Source of the DNA: Firm-04 sp045600205
GTDB taxonomy: Bacteria > Bacillota > Clostridia > Oscillospirales > Ruminococcaceae
Assembly (NCBI GenBank): GCA_045600205.1
Contig: JAZRXM010000036.1
Coordinates: 1-38,286 of the forward strand
DNA: 38,286 nucleotides
Direction of reading: 5' to 3'
Numbering within the stretch: position 1 is the stretch's first letter; every line of letters begins with the position of its first letter. This document shows positions 1 through 8,235 of the stretch, piece after piece. Below the pieces are notes generated by a model that saw only the letters and a list, made by a program, of their open reading frames with translations, was not told where the DNA came from and did not search any database. Both the position numbers and the translations under genes were made by a program.

Positions 1-2
1 CC

Positions 3-284
3 CAACAACAGTTCGCTGCAAATCCCGGTATGCCGATGTCCAGACCGTTCGTATCCAAGCAGTACAGCGTAAATTCTGCGCAGATCAGCCAGCATCTGAG
101 CAGTCAGGCAGGCGATAACGGTCAATCCGTGTTCAAACAGCGCCTGACCGATTTCCTCAAGATCGAAGGCGAACAGCCTGAGGCAGAACCTGAAGTCGAT
201 AAGGACGAAATGCTCCGCCAGCAGCGCGAGAAGAAAAAAATGGCAAAACTCGACGCTGACTACAAGAAGCGGATGAAAAAGTAA
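3..284 (+). CDS. Hypothetical protein, C-terminal part (5' end outside window)
   Basis: The reading frame is open to the left edge of the window, so the gene most likely starts upstream and only the last 93 codons are visible; internal ATG codons at 30 and 36 lack a convincing Shine-Dalgarno site. The visible part is hydrophilic, Gln/Ser-rich at first, then acidic (Glu/Pro/Asp), and ends in a Lys-rich stretch that looks like a short charged helix. I recognise no domain, signal peptide or membrane segment. It is followed directly by a strong terminator, so it ends its own transcription unit. Function unknown. Confidence 0.6.
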   Translation, partial: QQQFAANPGMPMSRPFVSKQYSVNSAQISQHLSSQAGDNGQSVFKQRLTDFLKIEGEQPEAEPEVDKDEMLRQQREKKKMAKLDADYKKRMKK

Positions 285-292
285 GCAGATTC

Positions 293-342
293 AAAAGAAC
301 GAATCCCCTCTGTATCTTCTGCGGTACGGAGGGGATTCTTTT
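293..342 (+). terminator. Rho-independent terminator after the first partial gene
   Basis: A 10-bp perfect stem (GAATCCCCTC at 301-310 with GAGGGGATTC at 329-338) is followed by TTTT. An A-rich stretch before the stem pairs with the T-run, so it may also work in reverse. Confidence 0.85.
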
Positions 343-384
343 GGATTCTTTATTCCTTTCTCTGAAGCCATATACGGAACGCAG

Positions 385-413
385 TTGCTTTTTCCCGCAA
401 AATGTGCTATAAT
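385..413 (+). promoter_or_regulatory. SigA-type promoter of the ABC-F gene
   Basis: TTGCTT at 385-390 and a perfect TATAAT at 408-413 are separated by 17 bp. The start codon lies 45 bp downstream. Confidence 0.75.
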
Positions 414-457
414 ATTCGGGAAATATTCTTAAATCGTATCAGAAAGGGCGTTCTCCC

Positions 458-2254
458 ATGATCCTCCTATCAGCCAAAAACATTTCAAAAACACACATGG
501 AACGCAAAATCCTCGATGATGTGTCCTTTTATCTCGACGAGGGTGACAAGGTCGGCATCATCGGTATCAACGGCACCGGAAAATCCACGCTGCTGCGTAT
601 TCTTGCAGGCGCCGATGAGCCGGATTCCGGCGAAATTATCCGCAGCAACGGTGTGCGCATCTCCTATCTGCCGCAAATTCCTGAGTTTGACAGCTGCGGC
701 ACGGTACTCTCTCAGGTGCTTGCACATTTGCCCTACGATTTACGCGAAGCAAAGGCATTTGAGGCAAAATCCATCCTTGGGAAAATGGGAATTGCCGATT
801 GCGAGCGCGACATCAGCACCCTTTCAGGCGGTGAAAAACGCCGCGCTGCTATCGCTGCCGCACTCGTTCAGCCAAGCGATATCCTCCTTCTGGATGAGCC
901 TACCAACCACATCGACAACGAAACCGTGCAGCTTTTAGAAGCACAACTTCAAAAATATCGCGGTGCAATTGTCATGGTCACCCACGACCGCTACTTCCTG
1001 AACAGTATCACGCGCACCATTGCCGAGGTTGACCGTGGAAAACTCTATCTCTGCGACGGCAATTACAGCACCTATCTGGAACAGAAAGCACAGCGCGAGG
1101 CGGACGCGGAAGCCGCAGAACGAAAAAATCGCACGCTCTACCGCAGAGAACTGGAGTGGATTCGCCGCGGCGCACGCGCAAGAGGTACCAAAAGCAAAGA
1201 CCGTATTGCACGTTTTGAGGAACTCGAAAACCGAGAACTCCCTACGCAGGCAGAAAAATTACAGCTTCAATCCGTTTCCTCCCGACTGGGCAAAAAAACA
1301 ATCGAAATCGAAAACATCAGCAAGGAGATTGACGGCAAATCACTGATTTTCAACTTCTCCTATCTCGTATCCCGTAATGCACGCATCGGTATCATCGGGC
1401 AAAACGGTGCCGGAAAATCGACACTGCTCAAAATGATAATCGGCGAAATCACCCCAGACAGCGGCAGCATCGTCATTGGTGATACCGTCAAAATCGGCTA
1501 TTTTTCGCAGGAATGCGAATCCATGAACCCCGAACAGCGCGTCATTGAGTACATCCGCGATACGGCTGACCGCATTCAGACGCCTGACGGGACCGTGACC
1601 GCCGCTCAAATGCTGGAACGCTTCCTCTTTACCCCCGAACTGCAATGGAACCGCATCGAGAAGCTGTCCGGCGGTGAAAGAACACGCCTGTATCTGCTAA
1701 AAATTCTGATGACTGCCCCGAATATTCTCCTGCTCGATGAGCCAACCAACGACCTTGACATCGCCACGCTGACCATACTGGAGGATTACCTCGAACAATT
1801 TGGCGGTGCCGTACTCGCGGTATCCCATGACCGCTATTTCCTCGACAAAATGGCAGAGGAAATCTGGGAATTTGCCGGCAACGGCGTCTGCAACCGCTAT
1901 AACGGCAACTATTCGGACTATCTTGCGCAAAAGCCTGACGAATCTCCCGAGAAGGCAGCCAAGGTCAAATCCCCTGCTGAGAAATCCGAGCGCGTGTTTC
2001 AGGGCAAAAACAAACTGAAATTCTCCTTTAAAGAGCAGCGCGAATTTGATACCATTGACGACGACATCGCAAAGCTTGAACAGCAAATCGCAGATGTCGA
2101 AACGGCAATTGCCAAAAATCTTTCGGATTATGTCGAACTGCAAAAGCTCACGGATGAGAAAAATCAACTGGAAACTGCCCTTGCGGAGAAAATGGATCGC
2201 TGGGTCTACCTCAATGACCTTGCCGAGCGCATTGCAAATGGAGAAACCAAGTAA
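458..2254 (+). CDS. ABC-F family ATPase (Uup-like)
   Basis: A soluble protein of 598 residues with two ABC ATPase domains on one chain and no membrane segment, the ABC-F layout. Family members bind the ribosome and act in translation or antibiotic protection. First domain: Walker A GINGTGKST near residue 37, signature LSGGEKRR, Walker B ILLLDEPTNHID. Second domain: GQNGAGKST near residue 315, LSGGERTR, ILLLDEPTNDLD. Between them lies the charged linker with the ELEWIRRGARAR segment typical of Uup relatives. The last ~80 residues form a predicted coiled coil (ABC_tran_CTD type). ATG at 458 follows an AAAGGG site. It has its own promoter and terminator, so it is monocistronic. Uup-like is favoured over resistance ABC-Fs by the linker and C-terminal coiled coil, but the exact subfamily is not certain. 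Confidence 0.92.
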   Translation: MILLSAKNISKTHMERKILDDVSFYLDEGDKVGIIGINGTGKSTLLRILAGADEPDSGEIIRSNGVRISYLPQIPEFDSCGTVLSQVLAHLPYDLREAKAFEAKSILGKMGIADCERDISTLSGGEKRRAAIAAALVQPSDILLLDEPTNHIDNETVQLLEAQLQKYRGAIVMVTHDRYFLNSITRTIAEVDRGKLYLCDGNYSTYLEQKAQREADAEAAERKNRTLYRRELEWIRRGARARGTKSKDRIARFEELENRELPTQAEKLQLQSVSSRLGKKTIEIENISKEIDGKSLIFNFSYLVSRNARIGIIGQNGAGKSTLLKMIIGEITPDSGSIVIGDTVKIGYFSQECESMNPEQRVIEYIRDTADRIQTPDGTVTAAQMLERFLFTPELQWNRIEKLSGGERTRLYLLKILMTAPNILLLDEPTNDLDIATLTILEDYLEQFGGAVLAVSHDRYFLDKMAEEIWEFAGNGVCNRYNGNYSDYLAQKPDESPEKAAKVKSPAEKSERVFQGKNKLKFSFKEQREFDTIDDDIAKLEQQIADVETAIAKNLSDYVELQKLTDEKNQLETALAEKMDRWVYLNDLAERIANGETK

Positions 2255-2257
2255 ATA

Positions 2258-2304
2258 CGCACAAAACAAAAGCTGTATTCCAAAAAAATACAGCTTTTTG
2301 TGTG
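2258..2304 (+). terminator. Terminator of the ABC-F gene
   Basis: A stem of AAAAGCTGTATT (2268-2279) with AATACAGCTTTTT (2287-2299) is extended by outer GCACA/TGTGC pairs. The T-run is part of the stem end. Confidence 0.8.
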
Positions 2305-2493
2305 CAAAATGACAGTTGTATGTCCAAATTATACAGTGCTTAATTTTCTACAAATTTTCTACAAGTTGTATTATTTTATCTTGTGCATAAATACTTAGTT
2401 GTTGCTTGTTTTTTCATATGACATGAATGTTAAAAAAAGCCAATTTTACAGCGATTTTAAGGATATTCACTCAAAAAATCGGCATTTTTTCTG

Positions 2494-2525
2494 TTGACTT
2501 TTGCACATAAGTATGATAATATAAT
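2494..2525 (+). promoter_or_regulatory. Likely promoter of the LRR/dockerin gene
   Basis: TTGACT at 2494-2499 is followed by an AT-rich stretch with GATAAT (2515-2520, spacer 15) and TATAAT (2520-2525, spacer 20). Neither spacing is ideal, so the exact -10 is uncertain. The rest of the gap from 2305 is AT-rich with no other recognisable element. Confidence 0.5.
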
Positions 2526-2573
2526 ATTGCTCGTGTAACATATCTGTTGAATGATGTATTATGGAGGATTCAC

Positions 2574-4400
2574 ATGAAACGCTCTCGAGTTGTTTGTGTA
2601 CTGCTGGCAGGAGTCGCTGCGATTTCTGCTGTGGCAATACCAATTACCTGCAGAAAATTGCGCTGTGACGATCCGATTGATGTATCTGCGGCAAATACCG
2701 TTACCATTGAAACCGGCACTGCAATCTACCGCGTCAGATACGATGCCTTTATGGACGGACTGATTCTGGAAGGATTGGTTGAATCCAAAGTTCCGGATCT
2801 CGAAATCCCCGCCAAAATGTTCTATAATGACAGCCTTGAAACCGTCTACGAGTTCGGCGAAGGCTTTGGCAAAGAAAACACGACCGTAAAGCAACTGACT
2901 GTTCCGGAAGGAATCAAAACCCTCAGTTACGATTTCTTCGCCTATTCGGGACTTGAAACCCTGAACCTTCCCAGCAGCCTCGAAAAGCTGAGTCAAGGTG
3001 TCTGTTACTACGCGAGCAATTTACAAAATGTCAACTATCATGGCACGGGCGTCAAGTCGTTAAGCCCTTATGTCTTTGAGGGTACCCCGTTCTACACGAG
3101 TCAGACAAATGAAGTTGTCACATTCGGCAACTGGCTGCTGCGCTATAACGGCAATGCAGAAGAACTCAATATTCTGGAATTGGATTCCAATATCCGCAAC
3201 ATCGGCAAAAGCGCATTCGAGGGTAACGAAACCCTGCGCAAAGTCAATCTCAACGGCATTCAGCGCATTGATGCCAATGCTTTCTGTGATTGTACTGCTC
3301 TTGCGGAGGCAACCGATGCCTTTGCTCTCGATTCCGTCGGTAAAGACGCATTCAAAGGTACTGCATTATTGAAAAAATGCCGTGCTGAGGCGCGTCCGAC
3401 ACATTTGGTTCTTGGCAGAACGCTGATCAAATATAACTGCAAGGAGCCTGTCATTGACCTTGGCAGACCTGAATTGGAAGCCGTCACCAATGTTGCTGAC
3501 GGCGCATTCGATACCTGCATCAACGCAAACACGTTGGTACTTTCTCCCAGCATTACTCATCTGGAGAATTGCCTGCCGCTCGTTGACGGGAAAAGCCGTA
3601 TCTCGACCATTCGTATTGCACACAACGAAACGCCGATCACTTGGGAAAACATTCAGACTTTCCCCGTGTTTACCGAAAATCTGGGCGTGTTTGCAAAAAC
3701 CATCTTTATGGATAACCTGATGAGCGAGAAATCTGCGGCGATCCTGAAAGAATGTGGTCTGACCGCATATCCGCTTTCTTCCGAGCAAAAGAATCTCAGC
3801 GCAAGCACCGCATACCTTGCGGCTTCCCGCTTGTATGATTACATCGCAACCAATTACGGCTACACCACCTCTGATGAAGGCGGTGCGACCAGCTTCCAGG
3901 AAGCGTTCCTGCTGCACCCCAATATGCAGTGCTGCTACTACGCTTCCCTGTATGCGTACCTGCTGGAGCGTGCTGGTGTTGATGCTGAATACTGCATCTC
4001 CTCGGACATGACTCACACTTGGAATTACGTCAAGATCGGTAACGACTGGTTCCAGGTGGATACCAACAACGCTTCCATCGAAACAAAATCCAAGCACTTC
4101 ATGCTGACGGATGAACAGTGCTTCAATTCTGCAATTTACGTCAACCGCAACAACGTTTACTGGGATTCCCAGTACGCTGAGATCTTTGACCATGGTCTGC
4201 AATGGACACCCACCTGCAATACCCTGATGGGCGACCTCAATAACGACCATTCTGTGGATGAATTGGATGCCGCCCTGCTGAAAGGCTATCTGCAAAACCG
4301 TACCACCCTGAATGTTGACTACGCCTACCGCGCAGACCTCAATCTCGATGGTGTCATCACAGATGCAGATTTGAGTCTGCTCAAGCACAAGGCAAAGTAA
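2574..4400 (+). CDS. Secreted LRR (BspA-type) and transglutaminase-like dockerin protein
   Basis: A secreted, probably cellulosomal protein of 608 residues. I start it at ATG 2574, because GGAGG at 2563 precedes it and a signal peptide follows immediately (KR, then a hydrophobic stretch rich in Val/Leu/Ala). Residues ~75-350 contain BspA-type leucine-rich repeat units (for example the LTVPEGIKTLSYDFFAYSGL type pattern). Residues ~400-510 resemble a transglutaminase-like fold with candidate catalytic Cys in MQCCYYAS, His in MTHTWNYV and Asp in FQVDTNN. A dockerin with two calcium-loop repeats (GDLNNDHSV and ADLNLDGVI) closes the chain from about residue 552. The dockerin should attach it to a scaffoldin. 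Whether the central domain is a peptidase, a cross-linker or a binding module cannot be read from the sequence. Confidence 0.88.
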   Translation: MKRSRVVCVLLAGVAAISAVAIPITCRKLRCDDPIDVSAANTVTIETGTAIYRVRYDAFMDGLILEGLVESKVPDLEIPAKMFYNDSLETVYEFGEGFGKENTTVKQLTVPEGIKTLSYDFFAYSGLETLNLPSSLEKLSQGVCYYASNLQNVNYHGTGVKSLSPYVFEGTPFYTSQTNEVVTFGNWLLRYNGNAEELNILELDSNIRNIGKSAFEGNETLRKVNLNGIQRIDANAFCDCTALAEATDAFALDSVGKDAFKGTALLKKCRAEARPTHLVLGRTLIKYNCKEPVIDLGRPELEAVTNVADGAFDTCINANTLVLSPSITHLENCLPLVDGKSRISTIRIAHNETPITWENIQTFPVFTENLGVFAKTIFMDNLMSEKSAAILKECGLTAYPLSSEQKNLSASTAYLAASRLYDYIATNYGYTTSDEGGATSFQEAFLLHPNMQCCYYASLYAYLLERAGVDAEYCISSDMTHTWNYVKIGNDWFQVDTNNASIETKSKHFMLTDEQCFNSAIYVNRNNVYWDSQYAEIFDHGLQWTPTCNTLMGDLNNDHSVDELDAALLKGYLQNRTTLNVDYAYRADLNLDGVITDADLSLLKHKAK

Positions 4401-4421
4401 TCACTCAATAGCCCATGTACC

Positions 4422-4466
4422 AAGCTGATATCGCTTCCCAAACAAGCGGTGTCAGCTTTCCTTTTG
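4422..4466 (+). terminator. Terminator of the LRR/dockerin gene
   Basis: A 15-bp stem (4422-4436 with 4444-4458, AAGC...AAGCTT type, with two G-U pairs) is followed by TTCCTTTT. Confidence 0.75.
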
Positions 4467-4511
4467 TATAGCTGCACAAACTTTTCCACGCAGATTCGTA
4501 ACTATCGCAAA

Positions 4512-4540
4512 TTGACTTTCTGTTTATTCTGCGGTATAAT
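4512..4540 (+). promoter_or_regulatory. Promoter of the DHH phosphoesterase gene
   Basis: TTGACT at 4512-4517, a 17-bp spacer and TATAAT at 4535-4540, 36 bp before the start codon. Confidence 0.85.
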
Positions 4541-4576
4541 AAAAATATACATCATTTTCAGGGAGGTGACCTCACC

Positions 4577-5563
4577 ATGAGTCCACAAGAATTGATTACA
4601 CTATGCCAAAATAAAGTCGTATGGATTCAAACACACAATTTTCCAGACCCCGATGCCATTGCCTCTGCCTACGGACTATGCCAACTGCTTTCCGAATTTG
4701 ATATCCCCTCCAGACTATGCCACGAAGGCGAAATTGATAAACTGAGCAGCATCAAGCTTTTACGCCTGATCGGTACGGAAATGTGCTCCTATTCCGCAAT
4801 ATCGCAGCAAATGAAGCCCACTGATATGATTATCCTTGTGGATTGCCAGAAAAATGGCGGCAACATCACCACTGATCTGATCGGCGAGGAACTTGCCGCG
4901 ATCGACCACCACCCTGTTGTAGAGGAAAATACGTATCTTTACTCCGATTTGCGCATTACGGGTGCGTGCGCTTCCATCATCGCATCTTATTTCAAGGAAC
5001 TTGGCGTGATTCCCTCTCCGAAAACCGCCACCGCTCTGCTCTATGGAATGCGCATGGATACGTTGCAATTCAGCCGCGGCGTCACCGAATTTGACATCGA
5101 AATGTTCGCGTATTTGTTCCGATACACTGACCATGACCTGCTCGCGGAACTGGAAACCAATAACATGGAATTCGAGGACCTGCGTGCTTACGGCGTTGCA
5201 ATTGAACATATCCGCATCTACGGCGTGGTCGGCTTCTCTTATCTCGATTTCGAATGCCCCGATGCACTGGTCGGCATTCTGAGCGATTTTCTGCTCTCGC
5301 TGGTGGAGGTGGAGGTCGTTGTCCTCTACGCCAAACGTCCCAATGGCTATAAATTCAGCATCCGCAGCGAACATAGCGGCGTACATGCAGGAGAAATTGC
5401 CCGCAAAGGCTTACAGCCACTCGGCAGCGGCGGCGGTCACGCAACCATGGCAGGCGGATTTATCCCGACGGATGCCCTGAAAGTCAAGCAGGAGTTTTTC
5501 TTTGATACCGTGCAAAATCATTTTGTAAACGTCATCCGCTCGCTCTATCCGGATATTCTCTAA
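4577..5563 (+). CDS. DHH/DHHA1 phosphoesterase (NrnA-like)
   Basis: A cytosolic phosphodiesterase-like protein of 328 residues, the usual size for the NrnA group, which degrades very short oligoribonucleotides (nanoRNA) and in some members dephosphorylates pAp. Metal-binding motifs of the DHH domain are visible: HNFPDPDAIASA near residues 16-27, VDCQ near 88, and DHH at about 110-112. The C-terminal DHHA1 domain carries the GSGGGHATMAGG substrate loop near residue 290. The ATG at 4577 follows an excellent GGAGGTGA site. It has its own promoter and terminator and stands between two dockerin genes without apparent functional link to them. Substrate choice within the family (nanoRNA, pAp or cyclic dinucleotide) is not determined by what I can see. 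Confidence 0.9.
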   Translation: MSPQELITLCQNKVVWIQTHNFPDPDAIASAYGLCQLLSEFDIPSRLCHEGEIDKLSSIKLLRLIGTEMCSYSAISQQMKPTDMIILVDCQKNGGNITTDLIGEELAAIDHHPVVEENTYLYSDLRITGACASIIASYFKELGVIPSPKTATALLYGMRMDTLQFSRGVTEFDIEMFAYLFRYTDHDLLAELETNNMEFEDLRAYGVAIEHIRIYGVVGFSYLDFECPDALVGILSDFLLSLVEVEVVVLYAKRPNGYKFSIRSEHSGVHAGEIARKGLQPLGSGGGHATMAGGFIPTDALKVKQEFFFDTVQNHFVNVIRSLYPDIL

Positions 5564-5577
5564 GGACATATTTTCAG

Positions 5578-5615
5578 GAAAGGTAGTTTCTCATTATGGG
5601 AAGCTACCTTTTTTC
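5578..5615 (+). terminator. Terminator of the DHH gene
   Basis: AAAGGTAG (5579-5586) pairs with CTACCTTT, with a few extra pairs inside, and a run of six T follows. Confidence 0.8.
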
Positions 5616-5710
5616 ATCCCGTAACTTTAATGACAATTTAAGGCATCTGTTTTTACTTGTATTTAGGCATCATATACAAAATGCGTACAGGTTTTTCTAC
5701 CAGACAGCAA

Positions 5711-5739
5711 TTGCGTTTTTGGTATTTTTGTGCTAAAAT
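5711..5739 (+). promoter_or_regulatory. Promoter of the esterase gene
   Basis: TTGCGT at 5711-5716, a 17-bp spacer and TAAAAT at 5734-5739 preceded by TGC (extended -10). This gives a leader of about 130 nt, in which I see no known riboswitch or strong hairpin. Confidence 0.6.
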
Positions 5740-5874
5740 AGAATTGGATTGCTTTATGTCACGCCGTTTCCCAAACATCAGCGGCGGATTCTGCCACAGC
5801 AATTCTCATGAAAAGAGAAGAAAGCAACACACACTGGGGGGAAATCATAATATACTTTGAAAGGATGATTCCCA

Positions 5875-7485
5875 ATGAAAAAGATGTTCACACTCTTTTG
5901 CGCAATGGGTCTGGCGACAGCTTCTGTCCCGCTGATGAGCGTATCGGCGGCAAACCTGATCCAAAGCGACTTTGAGAGCGGTCTGGATAGTTGGAGCGGG
6001 CGTGGCAGCGCATCCGTTGCACTTTCTTCGACGGCGGCTCAAAGCGGCTCAAAGTCCGCAGCCGTAACAGGCAGAACCGAAACTTGGAACGGTATCTCAC
6101 ATGACCTCGGTTCTTCCTTCTCCGCGGGCAAAACCTACAGCTTCAGTGCCATGGTGATGCACAATTCCTCCTCCACTGTACACTTCAAATTCAGTTTACA
6201 GTACAGCAGCGGAATGGGCACCTCCTACGACAGCATTGTCGAAGCTGACGTTTCCGCAGGCAAATGGACAAAACTGGAAAACACCTCCTTTACCCTCCCG
6301 TCCGGTGCATCCTCTATGTCCGTTTACATTGAAACAGAAGACTCCACCTGCGATTTCTTTGTAGATGACATTGTAATTTCTGACGGCACAGGCGGCTCGA
6401 CACCGAGCGACGGCGGCAATACGAAAGGCAACGGCATCAAAGGTGATGTCAATTTGAGCGGCAAGACCGATAAAAGTGATGCATCCGCTTTGCAAAGCTA
6501 TCTGCTTGGCAAGAATGCAACCATCAATCTCGAAAATGCCGATATGGACGGAAATGGAAAAATCAATGCCATTGATCTGAGTCTGCTCAAAACCTACATT
6601 CTCAATCCGCCCGCAGAGCCGGATGAACCCGATGTGCCCGAAACCGGCAACCACGCAACTCCTACAGAATATATGTCTAAGGTCCGTGCTGCCATGACAC
6701 AAAATGTCCCCTCCAACGTCCAGCAGGGCGACGGCGGCAAAACCAGCCACATCTCCTATTTCTCCAAGAAGGCAAACAAGAATAAGGGTGCATATGTCTG
6801 GCTCCCGCCCAACTACGACGCAAACAAAAAGTACCCCGTTCTGTATATGAACCACGGTATTATGGGCGATGAAAGCTCCATGCTCAATGGTTTTGCAGTC
6901 CGCGAAATGGCAACCAACCTCATCAAGAGCGGCGATGCAGAACCCATGATCATCGTCTTTACCATGATGTACACCAACCCCGCTAAGGACAACTGCTCGG
7001 GTATCACCGCACAGGAAACACCTTTTTACGATGATTTCCTCTATGACCTGACCGAAAGCCTGATGCCGTATATCGAGTCCAACTACCCTGTCAAGACAGG
7101 CAGAGATAACACCGCAATTGCAGGTTTCTCCATGGGCGGCAGAGAGTCGCTCTATATCACCATCAGCCGTCCTGATCTGTTCGGCTATATGGCAGCATCT
7201 TCTCCTGCTCCCGGCGTTGTGCCCGGTGTGGACTCCTTCATGACGCACCCCGGCAACATGAGCGAATCCGAATTTAAGATTCCGAGCGACAAAATGCCGT
7301 ACCTCGTAATGATCGGCGGCGGCACAAACGATTTCGTCGTCGGTACTTTCCCTGAACAGTACCACAACCTCTTTACCAAGAACGGTACAGACCACATCTG
7401 GATGTCCGTAGCAGGCGGCGGTCACGACGGCAGCGTCGGTATCCCCCTGTTCTATAACTTCTTCAAGGCTGTGTTCAAAGCCTGA
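5875..7485 (+). CDS. Cellulosomal CBM22-type/dockerin/CE1-type esterase
   Basis: A secreted carbohydrate esterase of 536 residues, expected to cut feruloyl or acetyl esters from xylan. Order of parts: signal peptide (1-25, cleavage after VSA); a CBM22/CBM4_9-like beta-sandwich (~27-165, with FESGLDSWSGRG at the start and FFVDDIVIS at the end); a dockerin (~188-245, loops GDVNLSGKT and ADMDGNGKI); an acidic Pro-rich linker; and an alpha/beta-hydrolase of CE1 type (~262-536). The nucleophile is Ser in GFSMGG (about residue 419), the acid is probably Asp in GGTNDF, and the base is His in GGGHDG. The dockerin is internal rather than at an end. ATG at 5875 follows GAAAGGATG. It complements the GH10 xylanase encoded 3.4 kb away, whose CBM has the same opening pattern. 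Confidence 0.9.
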   Translation: MKKMFTLFCAMGLATASVPLMSVSAANLIQSDFESGLDSWSGRGSASVALSSTAAQSGSKSAAVTGRTETWNGISHDLGSSFSAGKTYSFSAMVMHNSSSTVHFKFSLQYSSGMGTSYDSIVEADVSAGKWTKLENTSFTLPSGASSMSVYIETEDSTCDFFVDDIVISDGTGGSTPSDGGNTKGNGIKGDVNLSGKTDKSDASALQSYLLGKNATINLENADMDGNGKINAIDLSLLKTYILNPPAEPDEPDVPETGNHATPTEYMSKVRAAMTQNVPSNVQQGDGGKTSHISYFSKKANKNKGAYVWLPPNYDANKKYPVLYMNHGIMGDESSMLNGFAVREMATNLIKSGDAEPMIIVFTMMYTNPAKDNCSGITAQETPFYDDFLYDLTESLMPYIESNYPVKTGRDNTAIAGFSMGGRESLYITISRPDLFGYMAASSPAPGVVPGVDSFMTHPGNMSESEFKIPSDKMPYLVMIGGGTNDFVVGTFPEQYHNLFTKNGTDHIWMSVAGGGHDGSVGIPLFYNFFKAVFKA

Positions 7486-7495
7486 TTATTCCCAA

Positions 7496-7537
7496 ATACA
7501 AACGCCGCAGACTGCCCCTGTCTGCGGCGTTTTCGTT
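7496..7537. terminator. Bidirectional terminator between esterase gene and upp
   Basis: A perfect 12-bp stem (AACGCCGCAGAC at 7501-7512 with GTCTGCGGCGTT at 7520-7531) with T-rich sequence on the plus side and A-rich sequence on the other. It can serve both convergent genes. Confidence 0.85.
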
Positions 7538-7572
7538 TGACATATAATGTTTCGCCTCTGTACTCTGCGATT

Positions 7573-8202
7573 TTACTTTGTTCCGAAAATGCGGTCACCC
7601 GCATCGCCAAGCCCCGGCACAATGTAGGCATTTTCATTCAGACATTCATCCACACAGCCAACGTAAATATCAATGTCAGGATGCGCTTTCTGCAAAGCGG
7701 CAAGCCCCTCGGGTGCCGCAATGATGCACATAAACTTGATGCTCCTGCAACCGCGTGCCTTGATGAAATCTACCGCCTGCACCGCTGAGCCGCCTGTCGC
7801 AAGCATTGGGTCACAGAGAATCACCAGACGCTCGTCAATGCGCACGGGCAGTTTACAATAGTACTCGTGCGGCTCATGGGTCACCTCGTCGCGGTATAAG
7901 CCGATATGCCCGACTTTTGCAGAAGGCACCAGATTCAGAATGCCGCCAACCATACCAAGTCCTGCGCGTAAAATCGGCACAACTGCCAGCTTTTTTCCCG
8001 CCAGCATCGGTACCTTTGCTGTGGCAATCGGTGTTTTGACCGCAACCGGTTCTGTCGGCAAATCGCTGAGCGCCTCGTAGCCCATCAGCATGGCAATTTC
8101 CTCAACAAGAATGCGAAAATCTCTTGTACCGGTGTTTTCATCGCGCAGCAATGAGATTTTATGCTGCAACAACGGATGTTCTAAAATATCAACCTTTCCC
8201 AT
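7573..8202 (-). CDS. upp: Uracil phosphoribosyltransferase
   Basis: Converts uracil and PRPP to UMP in pyrimidine salvage. At 209 residues it has the normal family length. The PRPP-binding signature DPMLATGGSA is near residues 130-140, the uracil-binding end contains GLGDAGDRIFGTK, and the N-terminus (HPLLQHKISLLRD) is typical. The start at 8202 has a strong TAGGAGGAAT site. Its start lies only 33 bp downstream of the stop of the large dockerin gene on the same strand, with no terminator or clear promoter in between, so co-transcription is likely; this is an unusual partner for a housekeeping salvage gene. Confidence 0.97.
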   Translation of the reverse strand: MGKVDILEHPLLQHKISLLRDENTGTRDFRILVEEIAMLMGYEALSDLPTEPVAVKTPIATAKVPMLAGKKLAVVPILRAGLGMVGGILNLVPSAKVGHIGLYRDEVTHEPHEYYCKLPVRIDERLVILCDPMLATGGSAVQAVDFIKARGCRSIKFMCIIAAPEGLAALQKAHPDIDIYVGCVDECLNENAYIVPGLGDAGDRIFGTK

Positions 8203-8235
8203 GTTCCATTCCTCCTAACCAATTGCGCAGAATCT

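Noticed and set aside
2095..2101. Other TGTCGAA motifs, such as this one and one near 22786
   Set aside because: They lie inside coding sequence, singly and without phasing, as expected by chance; only the intergenic cluster at 18202-18248 was kept.
5657..5860. Possible 67-codon gene upstream of the esterase
   Set aside because: It overlaps the esterase promoter, lacks a ribosome site and has no recognisable feature; more likely leader sequence.
6196..7425. A 409-codon minus-strand frame antisense to the esterase
   Set aside because: Rich in Cys and His without pattern, and antisense to a clear CE1 domain.
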